From Paraburkholderia tropica (GTDB lineage Bacteria; Pseudomonadota; Gammaproteobacteria; Burkholderiales; Burkholderiaceae), in NCBI RefSeq assembly GCF_914484835.1, contig NZ_CAJZAR010000062.1:1-64000 (forward strand): DNA of 64,000 nucleotides, read 5' to 3'. Under the pieces are notes generated by a model. The model was given only the letters and a program-made list of their open reading frames with translations, was not told where the DNA came from and did no database searches. A program made the translations under genes and the position numbers. Of the stretch, positions 26,162 through 34,714 are shown piece by piece. Numbering within the stretch: position 1 is the stretch's first letter; every line of letters starts with the position of its first letter.

Positions 26162-26779
26162 ATGGTTTCCCTCCGCGATTTTGGGCGATGCGTGCGGCGC
26201 GCGGCGTGCTTCACGCCGGTGTCGCTCGTCCTGTTCATCGCGCTCGGCGGCTGCACGAACGGGCCGCCCAATCCGAATCCGCGCGCCGGCCAGCCGCTCG
26301 AACCGGTGAGCGTCGACCTGCCTCGCTACATGGGCCGCTGGTACGTGATCGCCAACATTCCGTACTTCGCGGAACGCGGTTTCGTGGCGAGCCGCGCCGA
26401 GTGGACGCTGCGCGCCGACGGCCGCATCGACGACGCCTTCATCGGCCGCAAAGGCGGTTTCGACGCGCCCGAAAAGCATTACCGCTTCGTCGATGCGGTC
26501 GTGCCCGGCAGCGGCGGCGGGCGCTGGCGCGTGCGCGTGTTCTGGCCGATCCACGTCACGCAGCTCACGCTCTACGTCGATCCTGACTACCGCGTGACGA
26601 TCCTCGGTTATCCGGGCAAGTCGCTAGGCTGGATCTTCTCGCGCGAACCGGAGATGGACGACGCGACCTACCAGGCACTGCTCGCGCGCCTCGACGCGAT
26701 GGGCTACGACAGCACGCGCTTTCGACGCGCGCCGCAGTTTCCCGCGCAACTGGGCCAGCCGGGTTTTGCTTCGCCCTAG
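26162..26779 (+). CDS. Lipocalin-family lipoprotein, Blc-like
   Basis: An outer-membrane-anchored lipocalin of about 205 residues. A lipoprotein signal ends ALGGC with the modified Cys at 31. The lipocalin start motif is YMGRWYVIANIPYF (GxW), and the C-terminal PEMDDATYQALLARLDAMGY is typical of Blc. It probably binds fatty acids or lysophospholipids, fitting a lipid-modification operon. It starts 18 bp after the methyltransferase stop; GTG at 26153 is a possible alternative start. Lipocalin-like proteins also accompany RpoE/ChrR-type lipid operons in gamma-proteobacteria. Confidence 0.9.
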   Translation: MVSLRDFGRCVRRAACFTPVSLVLFIALGGCTNGPPNPNPRAGQPLEPVSVDLPRYMGRWYVIANIPYFAERGFVASRAEWTLRADGRIDDAFIGRKGGFDAPEKHYRFVDAVVPGSGGGRWRVRVFWPIHVTQLTLYVDPDYRVTILGYPGKSLGWIFSREPEMDDATYQALLARLDAMGYDSTRFRRAPQFPAQLGQPGFASP

Positions 26780-26919
26780 CGTCGCGCGCATCGGTGTGCA
26801 TCCGCGCGGGGCCGCCGTCCGTATCTGCACATAAGGAAGCCTGCTGATCGCTACAAACCGCAGCAACCCACAGCAACCGATTCCATGACGACAACGCACG
26901 AATCAGGGAGAACAACAAC

Positions 26920-28251
26920 ATGGAACCCGCCCTCACCGCCTTGCCGCCGGGCCGTCGCGTGGCCGTCGTCGGCGCCGGGATCGCCGGGCTGGCGAGCGCG
27001 TGGCTGCTCGCGCGCCGCCATCGCGTCACGCTGTTCGAGGCGGCCGCGACGGCGGGCGGCCACGCGCATACTGTCGACGTCGCGCTCGACGGCATGCGTC
27101 ATCCCGTCGACACCGGTTTTCTGGTGTTCAACGAGCGCACCTATCCGAACCTCGTGGCGCTGTTCGCGGAGCTCGGCGTGCGCGTTCATCGCAGCGATAT
27201 GTCGTTTTCGGTGTCGGTGGACGGCGGCGCGCTCGAATGGGCGGGCACGAATCTGAACACCGTGTTCGCACAGCGCCGCAACCTGTTTTCGCCGACGTTC
27301 ATCGGCATGCTGCGCGACATCCTGCGCTTCAACGCCGCCGCCGAACGTCATCTTGAAGCGGCGCGGCGCGAGCGTCTTTCGGTGGGCGAACTGCTGACGG
27401 CGGGCGGATACGGCGCGCCGTTCCAGCATCACTATCTGTTGCCGATGGCCGCCGCGATCTGGTCGAGCGCCGCGCGCGACGTGCTGCGTTTTCCGGCCGC
27501 GACCTTCCTGCGCTTCTGCCTCAATCACGCCTTGCTGCAAGTGAACGACCGGCCGCCGTGGCAAACCGTGGCGGGCGGCTCGCGCGAGTACGTCACGCGC
27601 CTGCTCGCCACGCTCGACGACGTGCGCGTGAACACGCCCGTGCGCGCCGTGCGCCGCGACGCGGCGGGTGCGGGCGTGACGATCTCGACCGATGACGCGG
27701 GCGCGGAACGCTTCGACGCCGTCGTGCTCGCAAGCCACGCGCCCACCACGCTGGCCCTGCTCGCCGATCCCGACGACGCCGAACGCGACGTGCTCGGCGC
27801 CGTGCGCTATCAACGCAACCTCGCGCTGCTGCACACCGACGCGGCGCTGCTGCCGCGCCGCCGCCGCGTGTGGTCGGCGTGGAATTACCTGAGCCGCGCG
27901 TCGACGCAGCGTGAAAACGGTGACGACGACCCCGATGATACACAGCCCGTCTGCGTGAGCTATCTCATCAACCAGTTGCAGCCGCTGCCGTTTCGCACGC
28001 CCGTCGTGGTCACGCTCAATCCGGTGAGCGAACCCGCCCCGCATGCCGTGCTCGGCCGCTACGTCTACGATCATCCGCTGCTCGATCTCGCGGCCATCGA
28101 CGCGCAACAGCGCCTGCCCGGCTTGCAGGGACGGCGCGCGACGTGGTTCGTGGGCGCATGGACCGGCTACGGCTTTCACGAAGACGGCCTGAAGTCGGCG
28201 CTGCGCGTGGCGCGCGACTTCGGCGTGATGCCGGTGTGGGGCCAGCCATGA
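26920..28251 (+). CDS. FAD/NAD(P)-binding oxidoreductase of the amine-oxidase/desaturase-like family
   Basis: A flavoprotein of 443 residues. It has an N-terminal dinucleotide fold with GAGIAG at 18-23 and the acidic end FEAA, and the family stretch GGHAHTVDVALDG. The C-terminal flavin-contact region reads TWFVGAWTGYGFHEDGLKSAL. It belongs to the group found beside DUF1365 and CFAS-type enzymes in bacterial lipid loci (Rv0449c in M. tuberculosis). A role in oxidising or reducing acyl chains with the methyltransferase is inferred. A GGGAGA ribosome site lies 10 bases before the ATG. Its stop overlaps the DUF1365 start. Confidence 0.9.
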   Translation: MEPALTALPPGRRVAVVGAGIAGLASAWLLARRHRVTLFEAAATAGGHAHTVDVALDGMRHPVDTGFLVFNERTYPNLVALFAELGVRVHRSDMSFSVSVDGGALEWAGTNLNTVFAQRRNLFSPTFIGMLRDILRFNAAAERHLEAARRERLSVGELLTAGGYGAPFQHHYLLPMAAAIWSSAARDVLRFPAATFLRFCLNHALLQVNDRPPWQTVAGGSREYVTRLLATLDDVRVNTPVRAVRRDAAGAGVTISTDDAGAERFDAVVLASHAPTTLALLADPDDAERDVLGAVRYQRNLALLHTDAALLPRRRRVWSAWNYLSRASTQRENGDDDPDDTQPVCVSYLINQLQPLPFRTPVVVTLNPVSEPAPHAVLGRYVYDHPLLDLAAIDAQQRLPGLQGRRATWFVGAWTGYGFHEDGLKSALRVARDFGVMPVWGQP

Positions 28252-29105
28252 GTCCGCGCGCCGATCTCGCGCCGGGTGCGCCGCCGTTCGCGCATGCAGC
28301 GCCGCCTGGACACGCACCCCACGCGGCCTATCTGCTCACGGGCCGCGTGGTGCACGAACGCCTGCGTCCCGCGCGTCATGCCTTCGCGTATCCGCTGTTT
28401 CAGGTCTGCTGCGATCTCGACCGGCTCGACACGCTGCGGCGCTGGTGGTTCGGCATCGACCGCTGGCGCGTGTTCTCGCTCGACGCGCGCGACTACGGCC
28501 CGCACGATGGCCGCGCGCTCGCGCCGTGGATGCGCGCGCGCCTCGCCGAAGCGGGCATTCCCGCCGATGGTGCGATCTGGCTGCAAACGCTGCCGCGCAT
28601 TTTCGGCCACGCGTTCAATCCGGTGAGCTTCTGGTATTGCTACGACCGCGCGGGCCGCCTGCGCGCGCTCTACGCCGACGTGCGCAACACCTTCGGCGCG
28701 CATCACGGCTATCTGCTCAGTGCCGCCGATCACGCACCGATTGGCGACGCAACCGAACTGCAGTGCTGCAAGACCTTTCACGTCTCGCCGTTTTGCCGCG
28801 TCGAAGGCCACTATCTGTTTCGCGTGCGCCAGCATGGCGCGCGGCTCGTCACCGCCATCGACTACGCCGATGGTCTCGGCATGCTGCTGCGCACGGCCAT
28901 CGCCATGCGCGCCGAACCGCTCGACGCACGCCGCGCGTTTGGCGCGCTCGCGCGCCAGCCGCTCCTCACGCCCGGCGTCGTGCTACGGATTCACTGGCAG
29001 GCGCTGCGCCTCTGGCTCAAACGCGTGCCGTTTCTCGGCAAACATCCGCCCGCGCCCCTACCTCACGCGCCGCTGCGCCCCACCGATCACGAGGCCCGTT
29101 CATGA
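28248..29105 (+). CDS. DUF1365 family protein
   Basis: A 285-residue protein of DUF1365. The family features are the opening LLTGRVVHERLRPARHAFAY, then FNPVSFWYCYDRAGRLRALY, and CKTFHVSPFCRVEGHYLFR. The biochemical function is unestablished, but the family is almost always encoded next to an FAD oxidoreductase and a CFAS-type methyltransferase, as here. ATG at 28248 is chosen from the ATGA overlap with the preceding stop. The next gene again starts inside its stop. No membrane span or signal is obvious, so it is likely cytoplasmic. Confidence 0.9.
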   Translation: MSPRADLAPGAPPFAHAAPPGHAPHAAYLLTGRVVHERLRPARHAFAYPLFQVCCDLDRLDTLRRWWFGIDRWRVFSLDARDYGPHDGRALAPWMRARLAEAGIPADGAIWLQTLPRIFGHAFNPVSFWYCYDRAGRLRALYADVRNTFGAHHGYLLSAADHAPIGDATELQCCKTFHVSPFCRVEGHYLFRVRQHGARLVTAIDYADGLGMLLRTAIAMRAEPLDARRAFGALARQPLLTPGVVLRIHWQALRLWLKRVPFLGKHPPAPLPHAPLRPTDHEARS

Positions 29106-30373
29106 CGCTGCTCCGCCTGCCCACGGCCGCGCATCCGCCGATGCCGCTTGCGGCCCGTCTCTTTCTCGCCTTGCTGCGCAAGATCCGTCACGGCCATCTG
29201 ACGCTGACGACGCCCGATGGCGCGCAGCAGGTATTCGGCGATGCGCGCGACACCCCCGCCGCCGCGCTGCGTATTCACGATTGGCGCGCCTGCCGCGCGA
29301 TCCTGCGCGCGGGCGATATCGGCTTTGCCGAGGCGTTGCGCGCGCAATGGCTCGACGCGCCCGATCTCACCGCGCTGATGCGGCTCGCGATCCGCAATGA
29401 ACACGCGGTCGCCACGACCGTGCACGGCGGCCCGCTCGCGCGCGCGTGGTACGCGCTGCGCCATCGGCTGCGCCGCAATACGCGCGCGGGCAGCCGACGC
29501 AATATCCACGCGCATTACGATCTGGGCAATGCGTTCTACGCGAGCTGGCTCGATGAAACGATGACCTATTCGAGCGCCTGTTTCGACGACGACACACACC
29601 GTCCGCTCGCGCAGGCGCAGTGCGCGAAGTATCAGCGCATCATCGATACGCTGGCGCTCGCGCCCGGCATGCGCGTGCTCGAAATCGGCTGCGGCTGGGG
29701 CGGCTTCGCGCTGTATGCCGCGCGGCAAGGCATACACGTGCGCGGCCTGACGATCTCGCAGGAACAGCACGCGTGGGCCAACGAGCGCGTGCGCGCGGCA
29801 AAGCTCGCGCATCTTGTCGAGATCGATCTGCGCGACTATCGCGACCTTCGCACAGCCGACGGCCAGTACGATGCCATCGTCTCGATCGAAATGTTCGAAG
29901 CCGTGGGCGAAGCCTGGTGGCCGGTGTATTTCGACACGCTTTCGCGTCTGTTGAAACCGGGCGCGCGCGCGCTCGTGCAGTCGATCACCATCGACGATGC
30001 GCATGTCGAGCGTTATCGCGCGTCGAGCGACTTTATCCGCGAGATGATTTTTCCGGGCGGCATGCTGCCGGGTCCGCAGCAATTCGTGCAGGCCGCGCAA
30101 CAGGCGCAACTCGATGCGCGCGCTGTCTTCGCATTCGGACGCGATTATGCGCAGACCTTGCGCTTGTGGCGTGCAAGCTTCGAAAGCCGTCTCGACGCCA
30201 TACGCGCGCTCGGTTTCGACGACGCCTTCATTCGCATCTGGACGCTCTATTTCGCCTATTGCGAAGCCGCGTTCGAAGAAGGACGCACGGACGTGATGCA
30301 TTTCGTCGTGCAGCGAGCCAACGTAGATCGCGACTTACATCCTCGCGCACATCCCCGCGCACATCCCCATTGA
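29102..30373 (+). CDS. Cyclopropane-fatty-acyl-phospholipid synthase family methyltransferase (second copy)
   Basis: A 423-residue CFAS-family enzyme that adds a methyl or methylene carbon from SAM to an unsaturated phospholipid acyl chain. It is the canonical member of the pair: an N-terminal domain of about 130 residues (FAEALRAQWLDAPDLTALMR), HAHYDLGNAFY at 137-147, MTYSSACF near 154-161, SAM motif LEIGCGWGG at 193-201, SIEMFEAVGE, and FPGGMLPGPQQF. The start overlaps the DUF1365 stop. As last gene of the sigma-factor operon it likely builds methyl-branched or cyclopropane fatty acids under envelope stress. Confidence 0.93.
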   Translation: MTLLRLPTAAHPPMPLAARLFLALLRKIRHGHLTLTTPDGAQQVFGDARDTPAAALRIHDWRACRAILRAGDIGFAEALRAQWLDAPDLTALMRLAIRNEHAVATTVHGGPLARAWYALRHRLRRNTRAGSRRNIHAHYDLGNAFYASWLDETMTYSSACFDDDTHRPLAQAQCAKYQRIIDTLALAPGMRVLEIGCGWGGFALYAARQGIHVRGLTISQEQHAWANERVRAAKLAHLVEIDLRDYRDLRTADGQYDAIVSIEMFEAVGEAWWPVYFDTLSRLLKPGARALVQSITIDDAHVERYRASSDFIREMIFPGGMLPGPQQFVQAAQQAQLDARAVFAFGRDYAQTLRLWRASFESRLDAIRALGFDDAFIRIWTLYFAYCEAAFEEGRTDVMHFVVQRANVDRDLHPRAHPRAHPH

Positions 30374-30938
30374 CACGCTTATTGGCGCGGGTACCATGAA
30401 TCCACCGGTTAAAGCGTGCGCGGTGATGGGCATTTTCCCCGCGCCACGCACGCATTCAACCGGCATCCCGCTCAACAGTCCGACGCTCCCGTGCTTCGAC
30501 CCGTGCGCCTTAGATCATGAAAATTCGTGGCCCCTTGATACAGTACGATCGAGGACGTGGCGGCTTTCTCGCCATGCGCAGCGCGATTGTTTCAGGCTCC
30601 AGCCACGTCGCCCGGCCGTGCAGCTATTGCTCGATCGATACGGTCATCTCCATTCGCTCCGTGCGCCGCCATCACTCGGCCATGAGCTGCGATTTCATCG
30701 GCGTTCGCAAGGATGAAATCGCCTCCCTGCTGCCCAAGCCCTAGCCCGCTGTCCTCCCCGTTCGCCTGATATCGAGCCGCATCGCGCAATGCCGCGCTGC
30801 GCCGCGCTGTGCCGTGTTATGCGGCTTTGCTGCGCGCGCGCCTCGCGATGCCGGTCATCACGTACGCCTCATCCGTTCACGCGGATGCCGGGCGCGAAGA
30901 CGCGCATGCCGTCTCCGAACCAACCCTTGGGAAGCAGG
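30374..30938. other. Intergenic region; doubtful 75-codon frame
   Basis: This 565-base stretch separates the lipid operon from the PotF-like gene. An open frame at 30517-30744 begins MKIRGPLIQYDRGRGG and contains CSYC, but it has no ribosome site and no recognised family, so it is not called as a gene. No terminator with a T tract was found after 30373. The potF-like promoter should lie in the last 200 bases. Confidence 0.4.
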
Positions 30939-32045
30939 ATGAAACTTCACGCAAAGCTCCATTGCACCGCCACGATGCTCGCGCTCGCCGCCATCGCTAC
31001 GCAACCCGCCCTCGCGGACGACGCGCAAGTGAACGTCTACAACTGGTCCGACTACATCGCGCAGGACACGGTGCCCACGTTCGAAAAGCAAACCGGCATC
31101 AAGGTACGTTACGACAGCTACGACAGCGACGACACGCTGCAAGCCAAACTGCTCGCAGGCAGTTCCGGTTATGACGTGGTCGTGCCGTCGTCGGCCTATA
31201 TGGCGCGGCAGATCGAGGCGGGCGTCTATCAGAAGCTCGACAAATCGCAATTGCCGAATCTCGCGAATCTCGATCCGCATCTGATGAAAATGGTCAGCGA
31301 CGCCGACCCCGGCAATCAATATGGCGTGCCGTGGGCGTGGGGCACGGACGGCGTCGCGTATAACGCGCAGGAAGTGCAAAAAGCGCTCGGCGGCGCGACG
31401 CCGCCCAATTCGTGGGCACTGGTTTTCGATCCCGAGAATCTATCGAAACTCAAAAGCTGCGGCGTGTCATTTCTCGATTCGGCATCCGATGTTTTTCCGG
31501 CCGTGCTGCAATATCTGCACCGCAATCCCAACAGCACGAATCCCGCCGATTACACCGCCGCCTACGAGGTGCTGAAGAAAGTTCGGCCCTATATCACGCA
31601 GTTCAATTCGTCGGGCTATATCAACGATCTCGCGAATAACGACGTGTGCATCGCCGTGGCCTATTCGGGCGACGCAGGCATTGCGCGGCGGCGTGCGATC
31701 GAGGCGAAGCGCCACTATCAGATTCAGTTCGTGAATCCGCAGGAAGGCGGTTTGCTCTGGTTCGACATGATGGCGATTCCGAAAGACGCGCCGCATCCCG
31801 AAGCCGCGCTCAAATGGATCAACTACATCGAGGATCCGAAAACGAGCGCCGGCATCACCAACGAAGTGTTTTACCCCACTGCGAATCGCGCGTCGTATCC
31901 GCTGGTTCAAACGGCGATCGTGAAAGATGCGAGCACGTTTCCGTCCGACGAAGTCATCGACAAGATGACCGTCATGCGTCCGCAACCGGCGGCGATCATG
32001 CGGCTGCAAAACCGCCTGTGGGCGCAATTGAAATCGGGCACGTAA
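30939..32045 (+). CDS. Periplasmic polyamine-binding protein, PotF-like
   Basis: A periplasmic solute-binding protein of 368 residues for putrescine or related polyamines. The signal peptide ends PALAD. The mature start VNVYNWSDYIAQDTVPTFEK is highly typical of PotD/PotF, as are GYDVVVPSSAYMARQI and YGVPWAWGTDGVAYN. A GGGAAG ribosome site precedes ATG 30939. No permease or ATPase accompanies it: the next gene is a small cupin. It may serve a transporter encoded elsewhere, or act in sensing. A separate PotD-type system lies at 60.7-64 kb on the other strand. Confidence 0.92.
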   Translation: MKLHAKLHCTATMLALAAIATQPALADDAQVNVYNWSDYIAQDTVPTFEKQTGIKVRYDSYDSDDTLQAKLLAGSSGYDVVVPSSAYMARQIEAGVYQKLDKSQLPNLANLDPHLMKMVSDADPGNQYGVPWAWGTDGVAYNAQEVQKALGGATPPNSWALVFDPENLSKLKSCGVSFLDSASDVFPAVLQYLHRNPNSTNPADYTAAYEVLKKVRPYITQFNSSGYINDLANNDVCIAVAYSGDAGIARRRAIEAKRHYQIQFVNPQEGGLLWFDMMAIPKDAPHPEAALKWINYIEDPKTSAGITNEVFYPTANRASYPLVQTAIVKDASTFPSDEVIDKMTVMRPQPAAIMRLQNRLWAQLKSGT

Positions 32046-32103
32046 CGGCGTGAATTGCCGCCGCGTGCCGGTTGTTTCCTCTTACTTTTTTATTGCCAAC
32101 ATC

Positions 32104-32466
32104 ATGCGCATTCTGGATATCGTCGATTACTCGCAACCCGCAAAAGAAACGCTCGAATGGGAGCCGAAGCCCGAAGCCGTGCTTGCCGGCCATCCGCGTC
32201 AATCCGCCGACATGCATTTCACGAGCCCGTGCGGACAATTGTCGACGGGCATCTGGGCCAGCGAGCGCGGTCTCTGGCGCGTGAATTTCACGGAGAACGA
32301 GTATTGCGAAATTCTCGAAGGCGTTTCAGTGCTGCGCGATGAATCGGGCGCGGAAAAAACCGTGCGCGCGGGCGACCGCTTCCTGATTCCCGCCGGTTTT
32401 CAGGGGACGTGGGAAGTGGTCGAGCCGTGCCGCAAGGTGTTCGTGTCGGTCGAATTCAAAGGCTGA
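32104..32466 (+). CDS. Small cupin-domain protein
   Basis: A 120-residue single-domain cupin of the DUF861/EutQ-like type. Characteristic elements are STGIWASERGLWRVNFTENEYCEIL with a glutamate-rich first motif, and GDRFLIPAGFQGTWEVVE as second motif. Its start lies 58 bp after the PotF-like gene and it may be co-transcribed; this pairing is common in proteobacterial polyamine loci. The function is unknown. The stop is one base away from the stop of the convergent amidase gene. Confidence 0.85.
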   Translation: MRILDIVDYSQPAKETLEWEPKPEAVLAGHPRQSADMHFTSPCGQLSTGIWASERGLWRVNFTENEYCEILEGVSVLRDESGAEKTVRAGDRFLIPAGFQGTWEVVEPCRKVFVSVEFKG

Positions 32467-32467
32467 T

Positions 32468-33970
32468 TCACGCGTGCTGCAATGAAGGCGGATCGGTCAC
32501 GATCGAACGCAGCGCGGCGCGCGCTTCAGCGGGCGCGTCGCGCAAAGCCGCCAGATCCGGCACGGGCCGCGCCATCGCCGCCTCGCGCGCGAACGCGGCT
32601 TCAAGCGCCTGCGCCGCGTCGAGCAGACGCGCGTCGCCACGCATCGGCCCGATCAACTGCAAACCGAACGGCATGCCCGCGTGATCGACACCGCAAGGCA
32701 GCGACATCGACGGATTCGTCAGCACCGTGACGATATAGGTGAGCGCGACCCAGCGATAATAATTTTCGAGCGGCGTGCCGTCGATCGAATCGCAATACGA
32801 GGTCGTCCACGCAAACGGCGTGACCGGCGAGACCGGCGAAACGATCACGTCGTAGCGTGCGAAATGGGCCTGAAATTTCCGATACAGCGCCGTGCGCTGC
32901 GTGTCTGCACGCGCCACATCGGCGAGCGTGAGCGCCCCGCCCATTTCGTAGTTCGCGCGCGTATTCGCGCCGAGCAGCGAAGGATCGCGCTCGTAGGTCT
33001 CGCGCAGGCTCGCGACGAATTCCTGCGCGCGCACCACATCGAACACGCGATGCGCTTCGCGCAAATCGAAGTCGATCGGCTCGCACTGCCCGACGATGCG
33101 GGAAAGCCGCTCAATCTTCGCGCGGAACGTGGCGCGGATCGAAGCGTCGACGGCGCACGCGCCGAAATCCTCGGTATAGCCGATGCGCAGCGTCGAAGGA
33201 TCGAGACGCGGTTCGCGCGCGAAGGCGTCGAGCGACGCGGGATAGCTCAGCGGATCGGCGCTCGCATGACCGGCCACGGCGGCCAGTTGCAGGCGCACGT
33301 CGGCCACGTTGCGCGCCATCGGCCCGCTCACCCAGTTGGGCGCCCAGCCGAGCACGCGGCGTTCGGACGGCACGAGGCCCGGCGAGGCGCGAAAGCCCAC
33401 CACGCCGCACAGCGCGGCCGGAATGCGCAGCGAGCCGCCGAGGTCCGAGCCGGTGGCGAGCGGCAGCATGCCGGTCGCAAGCGCCACGGCCGAGCCGCCC
33501 GACGAGCCGCCCGCATTCAGCCGCGTATCGAACGGATTGCCCGTGGCGCCCCAGACCGCGTTGCGCGTATTCGCGCCCGCGCCCATTTCCGGCACGTTGG
33601 TCTTGGCGGCGACGATGGCGCCCGCCGCGCGCAAACGGGCGACGAACGCGTTGTCGCTCGCAGGCACGTGATCGCGATACATCGGCGAACCATACGTGGT
33701 CAGCAAGCCGCCCGTCTCTTCGAGATCCTTCACGCCGATAGGCAGACCGTGCAGCACGCCCAGCGGTTCGCCGCGAGCGAGTGCCTGTTCCGCGCGTCGC
33801 GCTTCGTCGCGTGCGCGTTCGAACGCGGTGGCCGCGAGCGCGTTGACGGCAGGTTCGATCGATTCGATGCGCGCGAGACACGCATCGAGCAGTTCAACCG
33901 GAGACAGCTCGCCGTCGCCGATCAGACGGCGCGCCTCGACGGCGGATAAATCAGCCAGTGCCACAGACAT
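32468..33970 (-). CDS. Amidase-signature enzyme (first of two)
   Basis: A hydrolase of the amidase-signature family, 500 residues. The Ser-cisSer-Lys triad is readable: K81 (IGVKDLEE), the GGSSGGS loop at 154-160 with the cis-serine, and nucleophile S180 (SDLGGSLRIPA). ATG 33970 has AAAGGA five bases upstream. It is the last gene of a minus-strand operon with a GntR regulator, a second amidase and an ABC importer, so it presumably hydrolyses an imported amide or carbamate. The precise substrate cannot be told. It is a diverged paralogue of the amidase at 34715-36040. Confidence 0.9.
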   Translation of the reverse strand: MSVALADLSAVEARRLIGDGELSPVELLDACLARIESIEPAVNALAATAFERARDEARRAEQALARGEPLGVLHGLPIGVKDLEETGGLLTTYGSPMYRDHVPASDNAFVARLRAAGAIVAAKTNVPEMGAGANTRNAVWGATGNPFDTRLNAGGSSGGSAVALATGMLPLATGSDLGGSLRIPAALCGVVGFRASPGLVPSERRVLGWAPNWVSGPMARNVADVRLQLAAVAGHASADPLSYPASLDAFAREPRLDPSTLRIGYTEDFGACAVDASIRATFRAKIERLSRIVGQCEPIDFDLREAHRVFDVVRAQEFVASLRETYERDPSLLGANTRANYEMGGALTLADVARADTQRTALYRKFQAHFARYDVIVSPVSPVTPFAWTTSYCDSIDGTPLENYYRWVALTYIVTVLTNPSMSLPCGVDHAGMPFGLQLIGPMRGDARLLDAAQALEAAFAREAAMARPVPDLAALRDAPAEARAALRSIVTDPPSLQHA

Positions 33971-33983
33971 TCGAATCCTTTCA

Positions 33984-34649
33984 TCAAGCCGCCAGTGCGC
34001 GCGTCGATTGATCGACGCAGGCGACGATCGCATCGCGCGTGTTGAGCAAATGCACGCGCGTCTGATCTTCCACGGCAGCGGCGTCGCGCGCGCGCCAGGC
34101 AGCGAGCAGTTGCGCGTGCTCGTCGTTGTTGCTCGCCATGATATCCGGCTGCACGTACATCGACAGCGACACATACGGACGCGCGAGCAGCGAGAGCCCG
34201 CGCACGACTTCGAACAACCTCGTGTGCGCCTCGCACTGCATCAGATGCTGATGGAAATCCTCGTTGAGCAAGGCCCATTGCTCGGAACTCGGCGCGGCCT
34301 CGCTCATGGCGTCGTGGCTCGCCTGCGCCGCGTCGAGTTGCGCGGCGCTCGCATGCAGACACGCGCGCGCCGCGAGCATCGGTTCGAGCATCATGCGCAA
34401 TTCGTAGATCTCGCTCACATCGTCGGCGGTGAGGCCGCGCACTTCCACGCCCTTGTTCGGATCGATCGCCACCAGCCCTTCGGCGCGCAGATCGCGAAAC
34501 GCCTCGCGCACGGGCGTCGTGCTCACGCCGAGCCGCTTCGCCACTTCTTCCTGGCGCATGCGCGTGCCCGCCTTGTAGACGCCCTGCAAAATCTCCGCGC
34601 GCAGCGTGCCGAGTACGTATTCCTGAATCGTGCGATACGGCTTGCCCAT
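33984..34649 (-). CDS. GntR-family transcriptional regulator, FCD type
   Basis: A 221-residue repressor or activator. The N-terminal winged helix is typical: LRAEILQGVYKAGTRMRQEE and VAKRLGVSTTPVREAFRDLRAEGLV read as two parts. The C-terminal all-helical FCD ligand domain follows (EIYELRMMLEPMLAARAC, NEDFHQHLMQCEAHTRLFEV). It lies between two amidase genes within the same operon, so autoregulation is likely. A candidate operator made of overlapping inverted repeats precedes the first operon gene at 38757-38785. Confidence 0.93.
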   Translation of the reverse strand: MGKPYRTIQEYVLGTLRAEILQGVYKAGTRMRQEEVAKRLGVSTTPVREAFRDLRAEGLVAIDPNKGVEVRGLTADDVSEIYELRMMLEPMLAARACLHASAAQLDAAQASHDAMSEAAPSSEQWALLNEDFHQHLMQCEAHTRLFEVVRGLSLLARPYVSLSMYVQPDIMASNNDEHAQLLAAWRARDAAAVEDQTRVHLLNTRDAIVACVDQSTRALAA

Positions 34650-34658
34650 GCTGTCTCC

Positions 34659-34697
34659 CTGGTCGCTCTGGTCGCTTGCTGGTCGCTGCTGGTCGCT
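34659..34697. repeat. Four copies of CTGGTCGCT
   Basis: The nonamer CTGGTCGCT occurs at 34659, 34668, 34679 and 34689, almost tandem with 0-2 base spacers, in the 65-base gap between the second amidase and the GntR gene. It is probably slippage-derived. Its position is just upstream of the gntR start codon, so copy number could affect its translation. Confidence 0.7.
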
Positions 34698-34714
34698 TCG
34701 TGTTTGCGTGGACG

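Noticed and set aside
30517..30744. 75-codon frame with a CSYC motif
   Set aside because: No ribosome site, no family resemblance, and isolated in an intergenic region; noted within the gap entry only.
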